Part shown: piece after piece, positions 34,995 to 46,816 of the stretch | Layout: every line of letters starts with the position of its first letter | Position numbering within the stretch: position 1 is the first letter of the stretch | From: Heliocybe sulcata | Taxonomy: Eukaryota > Basidiomycota > Agaricomycetes > Gloeophyllales > Gloeophyllaceae | Length of the DNA: 64,000 bases | Direction of reading: 5' to 3' | NCBI GenBank assembly: GCA_004369045.1 | Contig: ML213514.1 | Location: 232,596 to 296,595, forward strand | The notes under the pieces: generated by a model | The model's input: the letters and a program-made list of their open reading frames with translations, nothing else | Told to the model about the DNA's origin: nothing | Database searches by the model: none | Position numbers and translations under genes: made by a program

Positions 34995-37900
34995 ATGCCG
35001 AACCCTGCCTCCACCAAGAAAGACGACGACGAATCAGCTACAAAGAGACTGAGATCGAAGCCTGTTGTTCAAGCCTGTGATACATGCAGGCGGAAGAGAA
35101 GTACGCAATTCTACTGTGCCAAGACGAGAGGAGTGTAACCACAACTCGGTTAGTTCGTTGTAGGTGTCGGGTCCCATTCAGAATAATCTTCGCACCGATA
35201 CTTCCTATCGTAATAAGGTAACGGTGCCAAAGAATCCGGGGAACCATGTCCCAACTGCGTGGCCTTCAAGACAGAATGCACGTACAACGTCCCTCTCAAG
35301 GTGGGCCTTGCGAGAGATACTTTTGGTTCGACTAAGAGCCGTCCTAATCATCATGATATCAAGAAACATGGCCCAGCCAAGGGGTGAGCTCATAATATGT
35401 GGCTGTCTTGGACTTAGCACTCATTGTTGTCATATAAGCTACGTGAGGCTCCTAGAAGCACGGATAGCTAAGCTGGAAAGTCTGCTGAGCGAGGTGCGCA
35501 ATGCAGTCGGAGCCTATCAGCTGGACCCAACATCGGTAGTCCCACATAGGACGGATGTGATATCGAAAAGGAGGTAGGAGCACCTCTGGATAAGGATAGC
35601 GTCCGGCGAGGGAGCGCGCCTTCAGCTCCCAGAACCCAGCGAGCTGTCCTGTCAGGAAGTTCTTCCCGTTCAAGCGGCGACGAGACAGCTCCTACTTCTT
35701 TGGCTAGCCCAAGCTATATAGGCCATGGTTCAGACTACCCGACGTCCGACGACGAGTTTATAGACTCCACGTTGGGACCATGCCTCGCGGGCTTGACCTT
35801 AGATCCTGTCCATAAACGATTCTTGGGGAAATCAAGTGCTATATCAATGATAAAGACCGCAATAATTTTGAAAGCAGAGGGCGAAGGTACCACCCCGAAT
35901 TGTCTAACTGGTATTCATCGTCGCCCGCAGTTTTGGACTCCTCCATCGGTTCTGTGATCGTCTTCTTCTGTTGCTCACACTTGAGTTAACGCGTTTCACA
36001 GTGGGAAAGGCTTGTGGTCGAAGAGGAACATCCAGATTACAAGTTTCCAGACGCAGATCTGATGACGTCCCTGGTCAAGATCTACTTTGACGTTACTCAT
36101 TACCTCGGACCCTTCCTGCACCAACCAACGTTCCTGCGGGACTTCCAAGAAGGGCTTCACTTCAGAGACCCCAAGTTTGCAGCCATCTTGCTCATGGTCT
36201 GCGCCATAGCCTCCCGGTACTCTGATGACGAGCGTGTCTTCGTTAAAGAGCTAGATTCAACGTACTCTCCTCAGTCAGCAGGCTGGCAGTGGTTCCACCA
36301 AGTACAAGTAGTCCGACGGTCTCTATTCGCTCCGACAACCCTGCACGATCTGCAGCTCTATAATGTCAGGGCCTGCATTACTCTCGTCGTGTATGTGAGG
36401 CGCTGACCGATTCATAGCTGTTCTTCATGTTCCTGGCGGGTTCCCAAGCGCCTCACACTGCTTGGGTTGTCGTGGGGCATGCTATACGACTAGCGCAAGA
36501 TGCAGGAGTACATAGACGGAAGTTCTATGGCACCCAGAGAACACTCGAGTCCGAGCTATGGCGACGGTCGTTCTGGTGGGTCAAGAGTTCTAATAATCGC
36601 ACCTCAAGCCGAGCATAAACTTCGCAGGTGTCTCATCTCACACGAGCGGCATATAAGTGCCGCTCTTGGCAGGCCATACTCTATTGAAGATGAGGAGTCG
36701 GTTCTGAGTTTTACCTGATCAAGAAACAACGCTAAAGCTCACGCTAGGATTGATGCCGACCTGCCCGTGGAATGTGATGATGAATACTTGGTACATCCGG
36801 ATCCGGACAAGGCATTCAAGCAACCGCCAGACAAACCTTCTAGGATGCAGTATTTCACATTGCTCTTGAAGAAAATACGCATCCTGGGCCGATCATTACG
36901 TGCCATCGTGAGTCTAATATACACTCTGTTAAGACAAGATCTAACTCATTCGTCGCAGTATACAAGTCGGAAATACCAGGCGCTCTTTGGACGAAACGAA
37001 CAAGACTGGGAACAGCGCGTCCTTGCTGATATGGATTCGTCCGCGAACCAATGGTTCGATTCCATTCCGCCCCATTGTGAGCGCGTCGCATCCTTTGAAC
37101 ATTGCTTTCCCTTATCGTCTGCGGCGTCTAGTGAGGTGGATGCCCACTTGCGGCGATCCAATCACCTTCCGACAATCCGCCTGCCTCCACTTCATGTACT
37201 ATCACAACCAGATTCTCGTCCACCGCCCTTTCATAAGCACCAAACAGACGCCGTTATCCTTATCCTGTTTAGCCATTTGCAACAATGCTGCTCGATGTAT
37301 TATAGGTATTGCTGATGCTCTACGTCAACGGGGACACAAACTCCCTGTGGTCGTGGCGCCGACCTTCACTGCATCTATGTTCCTGCTCCTGCAGGTATGG
37401 GGCAGTAAACGGACGAGATCGGCCGTAGACCCTGAGAAGGCGATGGCAGAAGTACACAAGGGTCTTCTGATTTTAAAGTGGCTGGAGAGCAGGTGAGCTC
37501 ATCTCCTGGCGCAAAGCAATGACCTCATTATGTCCTTGCAAGGTGGTCTATCGCAGGAGCGCTGTGGTAATATACATCTATTCATTTCAATGACCTTTCG
37601 CAACCTGACTCCGCTTAGGGACATTGTATATGAATTGGGACTCCTTAGCGACCTTCCGCTTCCCCTACCTCGGGCGAGTGGCGGCTCTAAACGTGCCAGG
37701 GAAGAAGGTCTTACACCGGAAACGCCTCCGGTAGCTGGAGGACAGAGGATTTCCGAATTTCTCTACTCCCACCGCTCGGATCAGCCTAGCAGCTTGGCGA
37801 CTATGCAGTCGCACTCTACGCAGGGCCACTCAGATGCTGTTCCTCATCCCTTCGTCTTTCCTGAGAACGACTTGGGAGCATCGTATCCACAAGCCTGTTG

Positions 37901-38466
37901 GGGACTGTCCTCTCAAGCGGGCCCATCTGGGCAACTTTCCATGTTCGGTTCGACGGCTGGCTCTTCGGCGGCGGCGGCACAGACACACTTCCAGGATCAT
38001 GCCATTTACTATCAATTGGCAGGGAGTGACCTCCATGCCATCGGCAACCTTACCGACTCAGCGCACGTATTCGGCGGCGGATATCGAGAGGGTCAGGGAC
38101 AAATACTGTCGGATACATCCGCCGTACCATCACTCACAGAAGAGTATTCTGTACATGGCCCGTCCACTGACTTCCCGCCCCAGTATAATGGTGGGACCAC
38201 GGCAATGGGGCCTAGCAATGCTCAGGGACGGACAGATACTGTAGGCGCAGGTAACGGAGGCGGTTTCGACCAAGATACGTTGACCATGCTGTCGAGTTGC
38301 CCGACCGGCTTCGAGTAAGTAGGCCACCCTGCTGATTCACTGCAGTACTGGCTCACGATGATTGCGATTGCCGTGTAGCTTCGAGGACTGGGGGAATTAC
38401 ATTGATAGCATGGACGTCTTCCTCCATGGCCCTGGTCCTTTCAGCAATCCAAGCGGCAGTATATAA
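34995..38466 (+). CDS. Zn2Cys6 fungal transcription factor, paralogue C of a three-gene array
   Basis: Exons begin 34995-35100, 35154-35159 (6 nt) and 35218 onward. The zinc cluster is ACDTCRRKR | IRCNGAKESG, then PCPNC and TEC. Note CNG where A and B have CDG. A KHGPAKG linker and LEARIAKLESLL coiled coil follow. The middle homology region is well preserved: FLHQPTFLRDFQEGLHFRD, FAAILLMVCAIASRYSDD, AIRLAQDAGVHRRKFYG, VECDDEYL, KQPPDKPSR, DPITFRQSACL, NQILVHRPFIS. The tail is Ser/Gly-rich and ends DFEDWGNYIDSMDVF, matching the end of B. C looks intact and is closer in organisation to A than B is. It is expected to be nuclear; targets are unknown. Confidence 0.82.
35154..35159 (+). other. 6-nt microexon in paralogue C
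   Basis: TTCGTT between a GGTTAG acceptor and a GTAGGT donor, homologous to the microexons in A and B. It encodes Ile-Arg plus the first base of the split third Cys codon (T|GT). Confidence 0.75.
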
Positions 38467-39438
38467 CGTGGTTATGTGGCCTGCTCGTCCGGATCGATTC
38501 TGTCAAGTCACTTGTCTTATTTTTCAGCGTGTACTGCCACACTGCAATCATCGTCTCTCTCGATACCGTCACTCGGCACCACCCGAGAGCGGCTTAGTAT
38601 GCTAGCTATTCTTCCGGCGGTCGGCGAAATCTTCAGTCGTCATTTTACTTCAGATGTTATTAATGTATTGCCCGCACCTTTCCCTAGGAGGAGTCCGGAG
38701 TCCCTTGGGCATGCCACTAGTATAGAGGGTAGATTAATCTATGGATTTATGCTATCTGACGGCTTGTCAACCTCATATTGAGAATTGACAGTCGAAGCCT
38801 ATCACGCATCACCAAACTAAACGAAGTTGGCGTACCGTAACATCGGATGACGGATAGATCGACAGTATTCTAGGTCTGCCCGTTACAGGGGTTTCTCCAT
38901 CTCTCACCTTCGAGTACATTTTGTGGCACAGTTCTGATGAATGATTCATGAAGTGCTCCTGGTTGGAGTGTTTTATATGACTGGTTCTGGGTTATTTGCC
39001 CGCCCCTAACGCTTTTGCAAACGGTGCTTGCCGAGGGGCCGGCCTTGCTTACTGCACCCGGTCTCTATCTTAGTGGCGGTGCAGACGGAACCCCCTAGGG
39101 CTCTAAGTCAGACCTGCGATTCTCGTACTCGCAGCTTCAATCCAAAGTTCAAACATACTTGGTGCTCTTTGCAAGATATCGATTATACACTACGGGACTG
39201 ATATACTGTTTTATTACTCGCTCATGTTTGCTGGAAAGTAGCGCGGTCTAAGGGTACCGTGGACCGCCGGGAGCGTACTAGTGGCAGGATAATTCTCCCG
39301 CCACAGAACCATCCACGCCATGCTTCGCAGTGGATACGATCGACTACTCGTTCCTTAAGACGCCCTTGTCTCATAACATGCGGGCATGCGTGCGGGGTGT
39401 TGTAGCCTCTTCCTGACTTCCACGTCCTGGTGGATGTG
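38467..39438. other. Intergenic stretch after the regulator array
   Basis: About 970 bases with no supported exon. A GC-rich segment near 39,000-39,130 was inspected as a possible tRNA and does not fold into a cloverleaf by eye. Confidence 0.45.
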
Positions 39439-41092
39439 ATGGCGGACAGCCTGCCTTCGCAGTTCTTGGACGAGCTTCATGAAGTCGAGTTCATTCTACG
39501 CAATGTCCAGGCCATTCGTTTCCTGAGTGGTAAGTCCCCCTCCTGGAATACAAAGCAGAGTTGCTCTAAAGGTCGATGCCACTTTCAAGCTGCCGGTCTC
39601 GTGGTGCGTAATGTTGGTATTCCATACGACTATCAAGGCTCACTGTTAATACAGATACTACTCTGGGATCACCTGCTAACGTTTGATGACGAAGTCGAGT
39701 ACATCTGGAACGCCAGATGGGCAGCGCCGAAGATCTTGTTTCTGATCGTGCGGTACATCGTCCCAGTGGGCCTGATCATCAATAGCTACCGTAAGAGGCC
39801 CGTCTCGTGAACGAACCCATATTCTCATCCGCGTCTCGGACAGAACTTAGTGGGCTGGTGCCGCATCACCTTTCGGACACGGTAGGTCTACTGCTCCTGA
39901 GAAGAGTAGACATGAAATCTTGACTCATCCATCTGTAGTTGTAAGTCGGCCCAACCTCCCAAGATGCCTGAATAAACCCAGACTTTTGTCTAGCTGCAAA
40001 GTATGGCTCGCTGTTGCTATCTACATGGGCATGGTCAGCATCGCCGTCGGCAACTGTAAGGCATGCCCGTTTTATGCGAGATGCAAGGCACTGACCAAGC
40101 CTTCTACACCGCGTGCAGTTCTCGTCCTGCTACGCCTCTGGATCCTATGGGACCGTAAACGCAAACTGGTCTACTCCACGCTCCTTATCTTCGTCTTGAC
40201 GCAGATAGCGTCAATCGCGACGATGACTACAGTCGTGGTGCACTTCATCCGTGCGTATTAGCATTTATCTCGAGAAAGACCTCTCAACCCATGTTCTTCA
40301 TTCCATATAGCTGTCCTATACTTCGACAAAGACCTCAACATGTGCTCCGTGAGTGCGAAATCCAACGTCATGGGCCTTTGGCTCCCAGGTGTGAGTGCAG
40401 TTATACGTTACTAGCATAGTGGTTCCTGACTATAAAATGGACGGCACAGATTATTTTCGAAGTCATGGTCTTCATAACCGTGTGCTGGAACGCTATAGAC
40501 CGCCCCATGTCCGTGAATAATCCCCTCGGTCAAGCCCTGGTTCGTGATGGGTTTGGATACTTTATAGTAAGGCGCTATCCTCTCCACTTGCGTATATTAA
40601 ATTGACCTGGGCATGCAGACATTGACACGTGAGTTAAGATTGAACATTAACTATGCCGCTGCCCTGTCTCATCGACGATGGGTGGTATTCCAGTCCTTAG
40701 GGTTTTCAACCTAGTCCTTGCAATCGTTGCACCGGTAAATACGTTGACCATTGACATGACTCTTAACTGACGAACTCGTTGTCGCAGCTTTCCTTGTTAT
40801 TCTTAGGCGTCTTGTGAGTGGAACTATAAGACTCTACTTCGTAACCGCAACTAATAATTAAACTTCCAGCTTCATCTGGTCCTGCACGAATATTGTCGTC
40901 ACCCGGCTCATCCTCAACTCCCGCAAGCTGTCCAGACAAGCCAAGATGGAAGCGGAGGAAGACCTGGACGAGCTCGAGGACGTGCAGGACGACTCTGACG
41001 ACAGCGTGCGCCTGAGGCGGTATGACAGCGACGATGGTGTGCGGATTATCCGCACGGAGACGCGGTCTTGCGAGGAGTACGAGCTGCACTAG
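39439..41092 (+). CDS. DUF6533-type seven-transmembrane protein
   Basis: Many short exons: 39439-39529, 39590-39603 (14 nt), 39655-39790, 39844-39881, a candidate 2-nt exon 39939-39940, 39994 onward, a 10-nt exon 40619-40628, and a last exon ending 41092. The N-terminus carries the DUF6533 signature: LLWDHLLTFDDEVEYIW, then KILFLIVRYIVP. Further helices include WLAVAIYMGMVSIAV, VLLRLWILWDRKRK, LLIFVLTQIASIATM, GIIFEVMVFITVCWNAIDRP and LVLAIVAPLSLLFLGVF. The cytosolic tail is acidic (MEAEEDLDELEDVQDDSDD). Such proteins are abundant in Agaricomycetes. A receptor-like topology is clear, but ligand and signalling partners are unknown. An ATG five bases upstream is out of frame, so 39,439 is preferred. 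Confidence 0.75.
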
Positions 41093-41344
41093 TGATGATC
41101 AGTATCTATTTTCCTGTTGTATCAAGTTGTATCGCTGTATTCTAGTCACGCGACAGTGAGAGAGACGGACTTATGACTACCTCCTATGCCTGTGCGTGTG
41201 TTAATTTGGAGCAGAGTAGGGAACTATGGAGGGGCGCCACACGGGAGTGGCCGAGACGCGCTTCTCTGAGATCGGTGCCGCACATCTACTGACAGTCTGC
41301 GTTACTCCTTTCGCCTTCCACGGCTGTCAACTATAAGCTACATT

Positions 41345-41929
41345 ATGGCTGAGCGTACTGAAACCGATGTCTCAAGGCCCTCTGCGCTTCCCAGCGCAAA
41401 ATTCACGAATCGGAACCGCGACGCTCAGTCATTACTCGACCTCGGCTCTGACGAGTACTTGGACTCTGTAGAAGAGGAATGGAACAAGCGAGTGGATGCC
41501 GAGATTGATACATTGGTCGAGGGGATGGTGGACCTAGTTAGTCTAGCGTCGGTGAGCGATTTGGTGGTGTAGTCGCGTCGCCGGGGTGCTGACGTTGAAG
41601 ACGAGGTTGGCGAGAAGGACAAGTTCAGGATAGCCTTGGAAGCATTCCAAGCTGAGTCGCGTGCGGAATCGATGGTATGTTAGTAACCTGTTCCCTTCTT
41701 AATCTTGAGACCTTATGTATGTATGACTCAGGTCAGAGCTGCGAACTCCCTGCTTTCGATCATCCACTCCATGAAACTGCTGCTACTGCTTTCCGACGAG
41801 ACCCAGATCGCGAACTTGCGCGATACTGAGCTTAATACTGTCCAAGAAGAGAAGGAAGAGGCTAGGAAGAAGGTCGCGGGGATATTGAACGATTTGTTTA
41901 AGCCGTCGGAACTGCGCCCCTCAGCGTGA
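41345..41929 (+). CDS. MED22: Mediator complex subunit 22 (MED22/Srb6-like)
   Basis: Exons 41345-41551, 41606-41674 and 41732-41929 give 157 residues. The protein is all helical: SLLDLGSDEYLDSVEEEWNK, a middle VDAEIDTLVEGMVDLV helix, then VRAANSLLSIIHSMKLLLLL, DETQIANLRD and a charged terminal coiled helix (TVQEEKEEARKKVAGIL). Size, helix pattern and the hydrophobic SLL..I..LK..L segment fit MED22, part of the Mediator head that contacts RNA polymerase II. Sequence conservation in this family is low, so the assignment rests on overall pattern. Confidence 0.7.
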
Positions 41930-42754
41930 AGGCGCCGGAGTTGCCATAATCTACGGTGGGTAGGTCTCTCCAGTCCTTGTTTTACTCTGACCAGAGAACA
42001 GAGGTCCATACCGGGTGCCGCAGTTTGCGACCGCGACCGTAGCTCATGGCTCATACAATGCTGTACGCTACCCGGCTCCTGAGGCATGACCACCTATCCG
42101 GTCACCCATTGGAGGCCCTTGCGACGAAGCTGCTGGTCCCATGAACGTCCCGTCTGGCTCTGAAGGAGGCATGCAGCCAAAGACCGCCCACCAGGAGCAG
42201 CCACAACATAGCAGAAGATGACACACAGCACGGACTTCCCTTCGCGTACTAAACAGACCGAAGTTCGTCGTCTTGGTTATCCAGAGCCTGCTGCATCTGC
42301 CGCTAGACTGTTATAATCTTGGCTTTCAGGGATGGGTCCCATCTTTTTCGATACGTCGAATTGTGCGAGAGCCAAGGAATGTAATAATACATCGACTTGC
42401 GGACATCGAGAGTCAATACAACATTCCCCAATGTTGCAGAGTACTGGGCCCAGATTTCTCGTGTCGAGAATATGATTCAGTATTAAATATTAAAGCACGG
42501 TAATCGGTGGGTATACTTGGAGTGGGAGTTCGACGAGCGTATGCTGGTCGTATGACATGAAGTAAACAGAGAGAAGAGTGCCGACGTAGGTTACACACCA
42601 ATCGGGAGACGTGCAGGCTGATCGCCGCAGACCAGCGGGAATTCACATGGAATCACGACCGTTTCGCCACATCAATATATAGCTCTGTGCAAACGGGCAT
42701 CAGCCCACGTATTCCTCCTTTCACCTCCTCATTTCCTGTCGTTACCAAATAGTC
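41930..42754. promoter_or_regulatory. Intergenic stretch with SCP2-gene promoter
   Basis: About 825 bases. Near the right end an AATATATAG element (about 42,674-42,682) lies roughly 75 bases before the ATG of the sterol-carrier gene and could be its TATA box. No exon or repeat seen elsewhere. Confidence 0.4.
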
Positions 42755-43298
42755 ATGGCCGACATCAAAGAGCCCGGTTTCAAGACGTCCGACACCCTCG
42801 CGGCGCTCGCCCAGGTGTTCCAATCCTACAGCGAGCAGGAGAAGAAGGCTCAGATCAAGAAGGTAAATCCCGTCAGCATGGGATGTGGGGACTGCTCTGA
42901 CGGGTTCGTAGACTAATGGTATCTTTGAGCTGCGCGTGAACAATGGAGGCAAGGAGGCCGTGTGGACAATTGACATGAAGAAGGAGGGTACTATCTACAA
43001 GGGCGAGGCGAAACCCAAGCCCGACGTCACTATCCTCCTTTCCGACGACACCTTTTCGCAGCTTGCTGAGGGCAAGGCAAGTGTTGAGTTGGGCGTGCAA
43101 GTCATGCCGGCCTGACACTCGTATTCAGATTGACGGCCAGAAAGCATTCTTGACTGGAAAGCTGAAGACGAAGGGGAACATGATGCTCGCGACGAAGCTT
43201 GATGGGCTCCTCAAGGTACGGTTCACGCAGGTTGATCGAGTTCATAGTGCTCTTATTGAACTCTATCCCAGACTGCCAGGACAAAGGCTAAGCTATAA
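42755..43298 (+). CDS. SCP2-like sterol/lipid-binding protein with PTS1
   Basis: Exons 42755-42862, 42912-43076, 43129-43215 and 43272-43298 give 128 residues, the normal size for a stand-alone SCP2 domain. Core blocks are FKTSDTLAALAQVF, GIFELRVNNGGKEAVWTIDM, KPDVTILLSDDTFSQLAEGK and GQKAFLTGKLKTKGNMMLATKL. The protein ends in Ala-Lys-Leu, a type-1 peroxisomal targeting signal, so a peroxisomal lipid-transfer role in beta-oxidation is likely. Intron 2 (43077-43128) has a GC donor with the strong context AAG|GCAAGT. The PTS1 sits on a 27-nt last exon, and retaining the preceding 56-nt intron gives a longer C-terminus without PTS1. Confidence 0.9.
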
Positions 43299-43457
43299 TC
43301 TCGTCACATCCCATGCTATAGCTATTGTATATTATGTGCATCATACCGGTCGTAATCCACTGAGCGGAGTGTCGTAATTTATCACGATATAACATTGTAC
43401 ACTCTGAGATGGGAAGCAGACCGAAGAATCCAGAATACATAGGGAACCAATTACACC

Positions 43458-46400
43458 TTAAGAAAACCTTCCACCGAACAACCCTCGACTTCTGCGAGGG
43501 GTCGGCTGTACATCAGGTCGCAACGTCGACAAGCTATTCAGCTGCTTCATCACCTAGACACGGCGTCAACAATGGCATTCATGGGCGCATGGACGGTTAG
43601 AACCACGTACCTCCTCCAGCTTGTCTTTCCGCTCCTGCAGATCCAAGTGTCGTCTGACAATAGGATTTTCACGTGCAAATTCGATGATCTCCTTGCGATC
43701 GAGATCGTACAACAAGCGCGAGTCAATCTCGCGGGGGAACTACATAGCGACATCATACGTCAGCGATCCCAAGCACCACGCAATAGCAAGCTTGAGCCCG
43801 CGAACTCACCTGGTAGAAGAACTGGTCGAGCAACTCGATGTTAATGAACATGGCCGACGTGTACGCCAGCTTGTCAGCTACAACGTTGAGGAAGGCCTCT
43901 GGACAGAGGACATCGTTCTCGGGACCAGCCTTACACCGCTTGGATTTCAGCGCCGCGAGACGCAGCTTGAGCACGCTCATACGGTCAGTGTAGAGGACAG
44001 CATGCCGGGCTGCCATTTCAATTAGGGCATGCACTAGTCGCAAGCTTTGTTTCACTCACCATCGAGAATCTGCGCCGGGGGGTACTGGTAGTCATCCGGG
44101 ACCGACTTGGCGTCGGCTTCCTTTGACTCCTCATCCTGCAACAGACGGCGGGCCTTCCTTTCCTTCTCCCGCTCCTCGAGCGTCTTCACGTAGCTCATGA
44201 GGCTGGTCAACCGCCTGCTCCCTCCGACCCGCTTCCGGATCTCCTTCAACTTGGTCTCACACATCGCCATCTCCTTGTCAAAGAGGTCCACCGCCTGCTG
44301 CCGCCCAAACTCCCACTCCCTCGCATCCACCTCGACCTCGTACTTGTACGGCTTGATGCAGTTCTCCACCTGATCGGACGTCAAACCTACCCGGTCGCGT
44401 AGGATCATATGGGCAAACTCCACAATCCGCTCCGCCGCGCGAGGATGGAACGTGAACGGCTCTCCCGCAGCAATACTCTCGATGAGCGCACGCAAGCCGT
44501 CTGCAACGAGCAACGTCGAGTCACGCCCTACGCCCGACTTCGTCAAGAGCGACGACGCTGCCTCGAGCTTGTGTCGCCAGTACGGCTCGACGTCCTCAGG
44601 CTTCACTTTCGAGTTCGCCGAAAGCTCCCCGAGCTCAGGCACGCGCTTGTCAAGCCAGTACAACTGCTCTAGAACGTCCATAACCTTCTCGTCCAGCATC
44701 TCCTTCAGCTTCGCGCGGATCTGCGGCTTCTTGAACTGCTGCGTGAATTCACGGAACCGCGCCTTCAGCAAATCGACCGTCTCGGCGACGTATGACTCCG
44801 CGGATATCCGCCGGTCGTTGTACTGCACCTTGAACTGGTACGTGGCCTCCTCTAGCTCGAGCTGGACAGCATTCGTGATGCCATGCAAAGATGACGCCAT
44901 GGAAGACTCAAGGACCTCCATTAGGCGGCGGCGCAATATGTCCGTGCCGACCATTAGTGAGCCAGTGTTGAAGATATCTTTGTGAGCACCAAAGTAATCA
45001 TGCTCCCCTCGGGCGGCGGCGTCGAGAGCGGATTCGCCCTTGCCCTTGCTGCCAGATGCCTTGCATACCACGCCGACATAACCGAGATGAAGGGGGTAGC
45101 GATTCCCAGAGAGAATACTCGCGCCCTGCTCCGGAGGGACCAAGTCCATCTTGGTAATGACACCGATCGTTCGTAAACCCAGGGGATCTACTCTGCGACT
45201 GGCACGAAGTGCCGGCGAGTTGGCCAGATCCACATCCGCGGCACAGACAGCCAGAATGATGTTTGGCTCGCGGATATACCTATCGCAGAGCGACGAAATC
45301 TTCTCTTTGAGGCTCTCCGGCTGGTCCATGGAAGCGATCTGGATGTAGCCCGGGAGATCGATGAGAGTGAGGTCAGGGACGTGAGGACTGTAGATACGGA
45401 GGTCTATAGGGTCGTCAGAGACAGCTTCGGCAGATGAGATGGCAAGGTTGAGGTCGGTCAGAGTTCGCTGAATATTCGTGAAGTCGGTAATCTTCCCGAG
45501 ACCGAGCGCCGGGAACTCGCCGTATTCTTCCTTGGCCGAGGGAGTGTGGATGAGGGTGAGCTCGATTGGACGCCGTGTCACCATATTAGATCCCCTGCAT
45601 ATCACTTGGTTAAGCACCTACTCGCAGATATAAGAGCAAACGCACTTGGGTAGGAACTCATGGCCGACGATAGCTTCTAGAACCGAACTCTTCCCTGAAC
45701 TTTGACTACCAATGACCACAATGCTGGGTAACTTCAAGGCATCGCTCTTGTCGATACTAATCAGCATGCCCCGGATTTCTATCAGCTTCTTGGTCAAGTT
45801 CATTAGACCGTTCTGTTCGTGTTCTGTCCGTTTTGAGTCCGATGGTGCAGACGTTGTAGCAGCAATCAGGGCAGCAACAGCAGCGGCATCTCCTTCAGGG
45901 GGCCGCTTCGAACCACTGCTGCTCCCGCCTTCCTCTGATCCATCCCTGTCGCCTTCCTTGTCCGAGCCAGAGAAGAAGTCTTTGAGGAACTGCGGCGTCT
46001 CCAGTTTGGGCAGGTTGGGCAGCGCTGGAAGTTCAACTTCTGAGATACGCGACGTGACAGCTCCAAAGCCGTCGGAAACAGTGTCGAAGATATCGGTAGC
46101 GGTGTCTTTGACGGTCGACATGAATTCGTCCGACTTCTTCTTGAACTCTGTAAAATGCCCATGTCCATCAAAGATCTGACCTCCACAGATAGTATACGTA
46201 CCGTCAAATTTGTAGTTGGCATATGTGACCCCTCCTACGCCTACGGTAGCTCCTGCAACCGGTACACGGAAGGCCCGGAGAACAAACTTGGGTATCGACG
46301 AGTACGACAGCGCTCGGACGTGGACATGTCTGAGCGCCGCAACGTTGGCTATACCAGTCCTCTGACGAGAGCGAATTCCTTGCGACGTCAAGAGAGTGGT

Positions 46401-46520
46401 GTATTGTCGGTGTACTGGTCTTGAGCTTTCTGTCCTCCGAGACGCGTTCAGGCCATACGTGACCGTCTTCCGAGGGCCTTTCAACACCGACGCAATCTGT
46501 CGGCGTACTGCTGCGTACAT
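43458..46520 (-). CDS. MGM1: Mitochondrial dynamin-like GTPase MGM1/OPA1
   Basis: Exons 46520-45646, 45594-44060, 44009-43810, 43739-43611 and 43553-43458 give 944 residues. A basic presequence ([20 protein letters not shown]) precedes a short hydrophobic segment ([15 protein letters not shown]) that would anchor it in the inner membrane. The GTPase domain has G1 [10 protein letters not shown]3 DLPG and G4 TKMD. The dynamin middle and effector regions follow ([16 protein letters not shown], later FREIDSRL-type helices), with a basic end ([12 protein letters not shown]). Mgm1 drives inner-membrane fusion and cristae maintenance, usually as long and rhomboid-cleaved short forms. A Gly-rich stretch near the anchor would fit such cleavage, but the site cannot be fixed. 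Intron 1 falls immediately after the G1-containing exon. Confidence 0.93.
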
Positions 46521-46816
46521 CGCAGCATGAAATTGAGGTTTGACCGCCAGTAACAATGACAGCGCCTCGAGAAAAAACCAGGAGGTAATGGGTTGGTATC
46601 AAGATCTGCAGCAACTGCGGCCTCAATTGGGTTGCCGATTGGCACGCGGGCGACACGCGTCGGTGGCGGCTTTGCTCTGGACCATCATGCATTATGCATT
46701 TTGGTGCGCATCTGCTCGAAATCTCTTGGTCTCATTCGCAAAAACGAGGTATCTTTGCTTCGTCTATCGAGCAGATGATGACGAAGGATGAGTACTGAGT
46801 ATGGTCTACTTCAGGC

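Noticed and set aside
25874-38466. The array as a biosynthetic gene cluster with local regulators
   Set aside because: No backbone synthase, transporter or tailoring enzymes lie nearby; neighbours are housekeeping genes.
39000-39140. Possible tRNA in a GC-rich intergenic segment
   Set aside because: No cloverleaf with acceptor stem and a GTTCRA T-loop could be formed by eye.
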